Below are positions 27,894 to 33,411 of a DNA stretch of 33,411 bases, piece after piece. Source of the stretch: an uncultured Eggerthella sp. (GTDB taxonomy: Bacteria; Actinomycetota; Coriobacteriia; Coriobacteriales; Eggerthellaceae); assembly GCA_902464295.1 (NCBI GenBank), contig CABQIW010000024.1, positions 1 through 33,411 on the forward strand, given 5' to 3'. The notes beneath the pieces were generated by a model, which was given only the letters and a program-made list of their open reading frames with translations, ran no database searches and was not told where the DNA came from. How positions within the stretch are numbered: position 1 is the stretch's first letter; the number at the start of each line of letters is the position of its first letter. A program made the position numbers and the translations under genes.

Positions 27894-28451
27894 ATAGCTG
27901 CCCAAGAACCAAGGCTCAACGACGAGATCCGTGCCAAGGAATGTCGTCTTATCGCCTATGACGGAACTCAGATGGGAATCTACCCGGTCGAGCAAGCTCA
28001 GCGCATCGCTGATGACGAAGGCTACGACCTGGTCGAGATCGCTCCGCAGGCTGAACCACCCGTGTGTCGCATCATGGACTATGGAAAGTTCAAGTACGAC
28101 CAGGCCATCAAGGCCAAGCAGGCGCGCAAGAACCAGAGCAAGGTCGAAACCAAGGAAATGAAGTTCCGCCCGAAGATCGACATCGGCGACTACACCACGA
28201 AGAAGAAGCACGTGCTGCGCTTCCTCGAGGCAGGGTCGAAGGTTAAGATCACGATCATGTTCCGCGGTCGTGAGATGTCTCATCCCGAACAGGGCCTGAG
28301 CATTCTCGAGCGCCTGGCGGACGATCTGAAAGACGTTGCGGTCATCGAAAACCAGCCGAAGATGGAAGGCCGCAACATGCACATGCTCATCGCTCCGTTG
28401 CCCACAACGGTGAAGAAGAACAAGAAAGATGAAAAAGGAGAGGATGAATAA
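27894..28451 (+). CDS. infC: Translation initiation factor IF-3, apparent AUA start
   Basis: IF-3 keeps the 30S subunit free and checks start-codon pairing. The protein is 185 aa, beginning AAQEPRLNDEIRAKE after the initiator. The N-domain RLNDEIRA and the linker/C-domain pattern (DYGKFKYDQ, then KEMKFRPKID and ITIMFRGREM) are typical. A perfect Shine-Dalgarno, AAGGAGGTG (27878-27886), stands eight bases before ATA at 27894. The only in-frame GTG, at 27885, lies inside the Shine-Dalgarno itself, so ATA is the likely start. Non-standard AUU/AUA/AUC starts are a known hallmark of infC and allow IF-3 to repress its own translation. rpmI overlaps the stop codon by one base. Confidence 0.93.
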   Translation: MAAQEPRLNDEIRAKECRLIAYDGTQMGIYPVEQAQRIADDEGYDLVEIAPQAEPPVCRIMDYGKFKYDQAIKAKQARKNQSKVETKEMKFRPKIDIGDYTTKKKHVLRFLEAGSKVKITIMFRGREMSHPEQGLSILERLADDLKDVAVIENQPKMEGRNMHMLIAPLPTTVKKNKKDEKGEDE

Positions 28452-28648
28452 TGCCTAAAATGAAGACTCATTCTGGTACCGCGAAGCGTTTTCGCGTAAC
28501 TGGATCTGGCAAGATCATGCGTGCTAAGGCGTATAAGTCTCACATCATGACGAAAAAGAGTCAGAAACGTAAGCGTAATTTCCGTCACGAGACCGAAGTT
28601 TCTGCTGCTGACAAAAAAGTAATCGCACGCAATCTTGGTCTTCGATAA
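28451..28648 (+). CDS. rpmI: Large-subunit ribosomal protein bL35
   Basis: A 65-aa, strongly basic protein with the family start PKMKTHSGTAKRF and the internal KRKRNFRH stretch. Its ATG shares one base with the infC stop (TAATG), so it is translationally coupled. GGAG lies upstream inside infC. rplT follows 18 bp later. Confidence 0.97.
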   Translation: MPKMKTHSGTAKRFRVTGSGKIMRAKAYKSHIMTKKSQKRKRNFRHETEVSAADKKVIARNLGLR

Positions 28649-28666
28649 GTAAGGGAGGATTCAGTC

Positions 28667-29038
28667 ATGCCTCGTGTAAAACGTGCCGTTTCCGCACATA
28701 AAAAGCGTCATACCGTTCTCAACCGTGCAAAGGGTTATTACGGTGCAAAGTCCCGTTCCTATCGCGCTGCTAAAGAGCAGGTCCAGCATTCGCTCCAGTA
28801 TGCCTATCGCGATCGTCGCACCAAGAAGCGCGAGATCCGTCGTTTGTGGATCACCCGCATTAACGCGGCTGCCCGCACCAACGGCCTTTCTTACTCCGTG
28901 TTCATGAACGGCCTCAAGAATGCTGGTGTCGAGCTCGACCGCAAGGTGCTCTCCGACATGGCGATCAACGATCCTCAGGCATTCGCTGCTCTTGCCGAGA
29001 TCGCTAAAGAAGCAACCTCTGTTAAGCAGGCCAAGTAA
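28667..29038 (+). CDS. rplT: Large-subunit ribosomal protein bL20
   Basis: A 123-aa basic protein that binds 23S rRNA early in 50S assembly and in several bacteria represses its own operon. The family N-terminus PRVKRAVSAHKKRHTVLNRAKGYYG and the ITRINAAAR segment are present. GGGAGG precedes the ATG. The stop TAA overlaps the next start codon (TAATG at 29036-29040), coupling it to the trigger-factor paralog. Confidence 0.97.
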   Translation: MPRVKRAVSAHKKRHTVLNRAKGYYGAKSRSYRAAKEQVQHSLQYAYRDRRTKKREIRRLWITRINAAARTNGLSYSVFMNGLKNAGVELDRKVLSDMAINDPQAFAALAEIAKEATSVKQAK

Positions 29039-30102
29039 TGAAGGTCGAAAAGGTCAAAGAGGAAAACGGCGAACTCGAGCTTTCCATCACGGCATCGCCC
29101 GAAGAAGTCGATAAAGCCTTCACCGACGGTCTTGATGTGTTCATCGACCAGTTTCAGCTGAGGGGCCTCGAAGGCGAAACCGCGCTGCAGAAGATCTATA
29201 ACGCGATGAGCCCCGAAGAGGCACGCGATGCGGTTTCTTCTGCGGTCATCAGCTATCTCATTCCGTTCGCACTCGATCAGGAGAACATCATCCCGATGAC
29301 CTCCTCGAGCGTTGACGCGGAATCGGATCCTGTTGAGGGTAAGGAATTCACATTCAACGTGACCATCCTGCCAAAGCCCGAATTCGAGCTTACCAGCTAC
29401 GATCCGGTCGAGGTCACCGTGCTCGCTCCGCTCGATGTTACCGAGCAGGATATCGATATGCAGATGCATATGCTCGCGAGCCAGTTCGCTACGGTGAAGG
29501 TCGATCCTGAAACAGGCGAAGAAGAGACCATCATCCCCGAAGTCACCGACGAATGGGTCGAGACCAACCTCAAGGGTATGGGCGTTACCACAGTCGAAGA
29601 GCTGCGCAAGCAGTTCCGTGCAACTTCGGAAAAGGTCAAGGAAGAGCAGCTCGATTCTGCCAAGGCGAACGCGGTCATGGCAGAGTGGGCGAAGCGCTTC
29701 GATGGCGAAGTTTCGCCCAAGATGGTGGACGCGATGACCACCGATATGCTCGAAGGCTTCAAGATGGAGCTTGCTCAGCAGGGCAAGACGCTCATGGATT
29801 TCATGCTCGAGCAGAAGACCGATGAGAAGCAGATCCGTGCTTCGCTTGCCGCGCAGGCAGAAGCTCAGCTCATCAACGGGTTCGTGTTCGATGCGATCTT
29901 CCGCCATGAAGGCCTTGAGCTTGAAGTCGACGATCTGAAGCATGCTCTTACCGCAATGGCTCCGGGCCAGGAGGAAGAGGTGTTCGATCAACTGCAGAAC
30001 GCTGGTCGTGCATTCCTGCTCAAGGAAGGCGCTTCGCGCATGAAGGCTGCCAACTGGGCTATGGATAACGCCAAGATCACAGTGGAGGATCGCGAAGCAT
30101 AA
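29038..30102 (+). CDS. Trigger-factor paralog lacking the FKBP domain
   Basis: This 354-aa protein aligns with the trigger factor of this genome along both ends. Residues 43-50 read GLEGETAL exactly where the ribosome-binding signature GFRPGKAP stands in Tig, so the basic ribosome-contact motif is lost. KPEFELTSYD (113-122) matches KPSFELSSYD of Tig. IIPEVTDEW (165-173) then matches VLPELSDEW, with only about 20 residues where Tig has the 90-residue FKBP domain. The C-terminal helical chaperone arms remain. It is therefore a SurA/trigger-type holdase core without isomerase or obvious ribosome docking. It is translationally coupled to rplT and followed by a terminator. A role in protecting ribosomal proteins or in 50S assembly is inference from this context. 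Confidence 0.85.
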   Translation: MKVEKVKEENGELELSITASPEEVDKAFTDGLDVFIDQFQLRGLEGETALQKIYNAMSPEEARDAVSSAVISYLIPFALDQENIIPMTSSSVDAESDPVEGKEFTFNVTILPKPEFELTSYDPVEVTVLAPLDVTEQDIDMQMHMLASQFATVKVDPETGEEETIIPEVTDEWVETNLKGMGVTTVEELRKQFRATSEKVKEEQLDSAKANAVMAEWAKRFDGEVSPKMVDAMTTDMLEGFKMELAQQGKTLMDFMLEQKTDEKQIRASLAAQAEAQLINGFVFDAIFRHEGLELEVDDLKHALTAMAPGQEEEVFDQLQNAGRAFLLKEGASRMKAANWAMDNAKITVEDREA

Positions 30103-30136
30103 GCGCGTTTCTGCACCGAATTCATCAAGGTTTTAT

Positions 30137-30173
30137 GAAGAGAAGCTGCTTTGTTGCGGCTTCTCTTTCTTTT
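30137..30173 (+). terminator. Intrinsic terminator after the rplT operon
   Basis: AGAGAAGC(T)GC (30139-30149) pairs with GC(G)GCTTCTCT (about 30156-30166), with a short T-rich loop, followed by TTCTTTTG. Confidence 0.85.
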
Positions 30174-30207
30174 GTCGTGTTCAGAGCGACGCTCAAGTGG
30201 CGCACGG

Positions 30208-30236
30208 TGCAATGTCTGGTGCGAGTATTGTAGAAT
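30208..30236 (+). promoter_or_regulatory. glmS promoter
   Basis: TGCAAT (30208-30213) and TAGAAT (30231-30236) are 17 bp apart, placing the transcript start about 30 nt before glmS. No glmS ribozyme is seen; the leader is too short for one. Confidence 0.45.
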
Positions 30237-30271
30237 ATCCTCATCAACGCAGAACTAAAGGAGACTACTGC

Positions 30272-32095
30272 ATGTGTGGAATCGTCGGTTACACCGGAAC
30301 GCAGCAGGCTAAGGGCATCCTGATCGATGGCCTTCAGCATCTTGAATATCGAGGCTATGATTCGGCGGGCATCGCTGTATTCAATGGCAAAGAAATAGAG
30401 GTCGTGCGCAGGCAGGGCAAGGTTGCCGAACTGGTCGCAGCGTTGGGTGCGGATGATTGCTTGGGCACGTGCGGCATTGGTCACACACGCTGGGCAACGC
30501 ATGGTGCGCCAAGTGAGCGCAATGCGCACCCCCACACGAGCTGTTCGAACAATATCGCTGTGGTTCACAATGGCATCATCGAGAACTTCAATGAACTGCG
30601 CGAAGACCTCGTGCTGAAAGGGCACGTCTTCTCATCCGATACCGATACTGAAGTGGTCGCGCACCTGGTGGAAGATTTCTATCGGGGCGATCTGCTCGAA
30701 GCGGTACGGAAAGCCTCTTCGCTGCTTACAGGTGCCTATGGTATTGCGGTCATCTGCACGGATGAACCGGGGAAGATGGTCATCACGCGCAAGGATTCTC
30801 CTATCGTTGTCGGCTGCGATAGCACGGGAAGCTATGTTGCATCCGATATCGTGGCGCTTGTGCGCGCCACGCGCGATGTGGTCATCCTTGAGGACAATCA
30901 GTTCGCTCTTGCTACGCCTGAAGGCGTTACCTATTACGACCGCTTCGGCAAAGAGATCGAGCCAGAAGTTGCGCATATTGATTGGGATATCGATGTGGCT
31001 GAGCGCGGCGGCTATCCCGATTTCATGCTCAAAGAGATCCATGAGCAGCCACGCGTGGTGCGTGATACGCTCGCAGGGCGCCTAACGGACCAGGAGATCG
31101 TGATCGATGAGCTGAGCCTCACACGACAGGAGCTGAACTTCGTCGATCGTGTCTACATCATCGGGTGCGGCACGAGCTATCATGCCGGCCTTATCGCGAA
31201 AAGCTTGATCGAAACTTGGGCACGTATTCCAACTGAAGTAGAAGTGGCTTCCGAGTTCCGCTATCGCAACCCTATCATCACGCCCACCACGCTGGTGGTG
31301 GCGGTGTCGCAGTCGGGCGAGACCGCTGATACGCTCGCGGCTATTCGTGATGCGCGCATTCGCGGAGCGAAGGTGTTCGGCATCACGAACGTGATCGGTT
31401 CGCCGGTTGCGCGCGAGTCGGATGGAGTCATCTACACGAAGGCGAACAAGGAGATAGCGGTCGCCTCGACGAAGTCGTTCATCGGCCAGGTGGTGAGTCT
31501 TACGCTCATGGCGCTCATGCTTGGGCGCGTGAAAGGCAAGCTCAACCTCGCACAAACACGCATGCTCTTCTCTGAACTTGCTGATACGGCTGAGCAGATA
31601 GAAGAGATTCTCGAGAATACCGAAGCTATCGAAGAAGCTGCGGAGCTCTTCGAAGGAAAAACTTCTGCGTTCTATATTGGCCGTGGCTTAGCATCGGTTA
31701 CGTGCTATGAAGGTGCGCTCAAGATGAAGGAGATATCCTACGTGCATGCTGAGGCTTATCCAGCAGGCGAAATGAAGCATGGACCGATCGCGCTTATCGA
31801 GAATGGATTCCCGATCGTTGCGGTAGCCACGCAAAGTCCTACGTACGAGAAGACGATCTCGAACTTGGAAGAATCGAAAACGCGCGGTGCGACCATCATC
31901 GCCATCGCCACGGAGGGTGATACCGACATCAAGAAGGTGGCCGACAAGGTCATCTATATCCCGCGTGTACGTGACACCTTCATGCCCATTACGGCAAGTG
32001 TGCCGCTGCAGCTGCTTGCTCGTGCGGTAGCGGTCAATCGCGGTTGCGATGTCGACCAGCCGCGCAACCTCGCAAAATCGGTTACGGTCGAGTAG
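30272..32095 (+). CDS. glmS: Glutamine-fructose-6-phosphate aminotransferase (isomerizing)
   Basis: GlmS makes glucosamine 6-phosphate from fructose 6-phosphate and glutamine, the first step to UDP-GlcNAc and peptidoglycan. The protein is 607 aa. The catalytic Cys follows the initiator Met (MCGIVGYTG). The glutaminase domain has TRWATHGAP and HNGIIENF. Two SIS domains follow, with CGTSYHAG near residue 298, SQSGETADT and STKSFIGQ, and the protein ends in the typical DQPRNLAKSVTVE. AAAGGAG upstream sets the ATG at 30272; the longer upstream frame would bury the catalytic Cys and is rejected. acpS starts 11 bp downstream. Confidence 0.98.
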   Translation: MCGIVGYTGTQQAKGILIDGLQHLEYRGYDSAGIAVFNGKEIEVVRRQGKVAELVAALGADDCLGTCGIGHTRWATHGAPSERNAHPHTSCSNNIAVVHNGIIENFNELREDLVLKGHVFSSDTDTEVVAHLVEDFYRGDLLEAVRKASSLLTGAYGIAVICTDEPGKMVITRKDSPIVVGCDSTGSYVASDIVALVRATRDVVILEDNQFALATPEGVTYYDRFGKEIEPEVAHIDWDIDVAERGGYPDFMLKEIHEQPRVVRDTLAGRLTDQEIVIDELSLTRQELNFVDRVYIIGCGTSYHAGLIAKSLIETWARIPTEVEVASEFRYRNPIITPTTLVVAVSQSGETADTLAAIRDARIRGAKVFGITNVIGSPVARESDGVIYTKANKEIAVASTKSFIGQVVSLTLMALMLGRVKGKLNLAQTRMLFSELADTAEQIEEILENTEAIEEAAELFEGKTSAFYIGRGLASVTCYEGALKMKEISYVHAEAYPAGEMKHGPIALIENGFPIVAVATQSPTYEKTISNLEESKTRGATIIAIATEGDTDIKKVADKVIYIPRVRDTFMPITASVPLQLLARAVAVNRGCDVDQPRNLAKSVTVE

Positions 32096-32106
32096 CGGGC
32101 ATTTTG

Positions 32107-32694
32107 ATGATGGATCCAAAAACGCAACCAGCTGATGGGGAAGACGCAGCCAGGGAAGATGCAGCCGAGAACTCCAGCGCCGCGGCTGAAGCGATTGCAC
32201 GCGATTTCGATGAGAGCATCCACTTGGAAAGCCCGCATTCGATCGGCGTTGATATCGTCGAGATCGAGCGTATGAGAGCAATTCTCGAGCGCACTCCGCG
32301 CTTCAAAACGCGCATCTTCTCAGAGGACGCGCAGACATATTGCAACAAGAAAGCGCGCCCTGAATGTCATTACGCCACGCGATTCGCCGCCAAAGAGGCA
32401 GTCCTCAAAGCGCTCGGCACAGGCTTTTCTGAAGGCATTGGTCCGCGCGATGTTGAAGTGGTGATCACCGCCAAGGGCAAACCGCAAGTAAAGCTTTATC
32501 GCCGCGCTGAAGAGAAGGCTGCTGAACTGGGCATCAAAGACATCCCGCTCTCGCTTTCCTATACGCAGGACGATGCGGTGGCCTGTGCGCTTGCGCTCAT
32601 GAACGAACCAGAGGAGAAGGTCGAGAAGATCGATCCGCTGCAGGACCTTCATCGCCAGTTCAAAGAGATCCGTTCGATGCTTGATGAGCTCTAG
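32107..32694 (+). CDS. acpS: Holo-[acyl-carrier-protein] synthase with N- and C-terminal extensions
   Basis: AcpS transfers 4'-phosphopantetheine from CoA to the ACP serine. The core has GVDIVEIER (Asp49) and RFAAKEAVLKALG (Glu97), the two magnesium ligands, in normal order. The protein is about 195 aa, while typical AcpS is about 120-130. About 45 acidic, Ala-rich residues precede the core and about 25 Lys/Glu-rich residues follow it. Tandem ATGs at 32107 and 32110 are both possible starts and no strong ribosome-binding site is seen, so translation may be coupled to glmS. Its likely substrate ACP is encoded at 22422. Confidence 0.92.
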   Translation: MMDPKTQPADGEDAAREDAAENSSAAAEAIARDFDESIHLESPHSIGVDIVEIERMRAILERTPRFKTRIFSEDAQTYCNKKARPECHYATRFAAKEAVLKALGTGFSEGIGPRDVEVVITAKGKPQVKLYRRAEEKAAELGIKDIPLSLSYTQDDAVACALALMNEPEEKVEKIDPLQDLHRQFKEIRSMLDEL

Positions 32695-32736
32695 CGCTTG
32701 CGCAACATGCTTTCTTACGACACGCTATAAAACGGC

Positions 32737-32763
32737 TTGCTGCTGGATGCTATGAACTATAAT
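32737..32763 (+). promoter_or_regulatory. Promoter of the NAD(P)HX dehydratase gene
   Basis: A perfect TATAAT at 32758-32763 lies 32 bp before the start codon, with TTGCTG at 32737-32742 as a -35 box at a short 15-bp spacing. Confidence 0.5.
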
Positions 32764-32795
32764 CTTCTTGCTGCTACAAAACGATAGGAAGATTC

Positions 32796-33411
32796 ATGCT
32801 CGCTCCATTCGAACTAGCTAAAGCCATTCCGCTGCCCAAACCCGATGCGAATAAATACACCCGCGGCAAGTGCGTACTTCTCGTAGGCTCGAAGCCCTAC
32901 CCAGGCGCTGCTTGCCTTTCTTCCTGGGCATCTCAGTACGTGGGTGCGGGGTATACCGAAGTATTCACGGCGGCTGAGCACCGCTTCATCTTGCAGGTAT
33001 GGCGGCCATCGCTCGTGGTGCGCTCGTTTGAGGAGTGTGTCCCTTCGCACCTTATTTCGCCCGATCATCCTGGTGCAGTGGTCGTAGGATCGGGTATCGA
33101 TGCGAACGACACGCACGCAAAGAAGCTTTGTTTGCTCCTGCTCAAGAAAATCGCGCATCCCGTGTTGCTCGATGGTGGTGCGCTTTCTTTCGTGGCTCAA
33201 CAAGAAGGACGAAAAGTGCTCAAGAAGCGTGGCGAGAAGATGCGTACGACCGTGCTCACTCCGCACGCAGGAGAAGCGGCTCGGCTTGCGGAGCCGTTCG
33301 GCATCTCGCTCGAGTATCCCGAGAAGGCTGCCAAGAAGCTTGCGCGTGCCTATAAATCGATCATCGTGCTGAAAGGCCCCGAGACGATCATTTCCGATGG
33401 CGCTCGCACAG
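32796..33411 (+). CDS. nnrD: ADP-dependent NAD(P)H-hydrate dehydratase, 3' truncated by window end
   Basis: This enzyme repairs hydrated NAD(P)H (NADHX/NADPHX) using ADP; it belongs to the ribokinase-like YjeF C-terminal family. 205 complete codons are visible and the frame stays open to the last base. Matching segments are GKCVLLVGS with YPGAACL near the N-terminus, VVVGSGID in place of the usual GPGLG-type loop, LDGGAL (usually LDADAL), LTPHAGEAARL (the TPHxGE motif) and VLKGPETIISDG. The YjeF epimerase domain is not fused at the N-terminus. The ATG is preceded by AGGA. Confidence 0.88.
   Translation, partial: MLAPFELAKAIPLPKPDANKYTRGKCVLLVGSKPYPGAACLSSWASQYVGAGYTEVFTAAEHRFILQVWRPSLVVRSFEECVPSHLISPDHPGAVVVGSGIDANDTHAKKLCLLLLKKIAHPVLLDGGALSFVAQQEGRKVLKKRGEKMRTTVLTPHAGEAARLAEPFGISLEYPEKAAKKLARAYKSIIVLKGPETIISDGART

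Overview
This is a chromosomal window from an actinobacterium, most likely class Coriobacteriia (Eggerthellaceae-like). The evidence is moderately high GC in the coding regions, strong protein similarity to that group as I remember it, many GTG starts, a two-gene SufC/SufB-type Fe-S assembly locus, and an anaerobe-like gene set. The genus cannot be fixed from sequence alone. Nearly all of the window is housekeeping DNA, and I see no prophage, transposase gene, CRISPR array or rRNA.

Layout: 1-445 is a non-coding leader holding a long structured hairpin element and the uvrA promoter. It is followed by uvrA and a membrane-anchored protein of unknown role (to 4201). Next come tRNA-Leu(UAG) and the proteostasis cluster tig-clpP-clpX (4296-7864), then valS, a zinc-ribbon membrane protein and thrS (7970-13164). 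After a terminator come trxA-trxB, a second terminator, and the translation-termination pair prfA-prmC (to 17023). From 17024 to 20989 the minus strand carries an AT-rich gene of unknown function (451 aa) and a zinc/cadmium efflux operon (ArsR-family sensor, free-standing HMA metallochaperone, P1B-ATPase) with a clear 12-2-12 operator. A second copy of the hairpin element lies at 21149-21330. Then come a formate/nitrite transporter (minus), a free-standing acyl carrier protein (plus), the sufC-sufB pair (minus), a phosphoglucomutase with two small membrane proteins (plus), infC-rpmI-rplT plus a trigger-factor paralog (27894-30102), glmS-acpS, and the start of an NAD(P)HX dehydratase gene that runs off the window.

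How the genes work together: the window is rich in translation (valS, thrS, prfA, prmC, infC, rpmI, rplT, tRNA-Leu) and in nascent-chain or quality-control functions (trigger factor, ClpXP, a second trigger-factor-like protein). Thioredoxin and its reductase supply reducing power. SufC/SufB assemble Fe-S clusters. PgcA and GlmS feed cell-envelope sugar synthesis. AcpS activates ACP, and both genes are in this window. The metal operon is a self-regulated efflux unit.

Most worth a second look: (1) the two-copy hairpin element at 64-267 and 21149-21330, whose core is conserved while its long arms differ in sequence but keep pairing, as expected of a structured RNA or a palindrome-type mobile element; (2) the trigger-factor paralog without an FKBP domain, coupled to rplT; (3) the AT-rich 451-aa gene wedged between prmC and the metal operon; (4) infC, which appears to start at AUA behind a leader with a terminator hairpin; (5) the long acidic insertion in PrmC.
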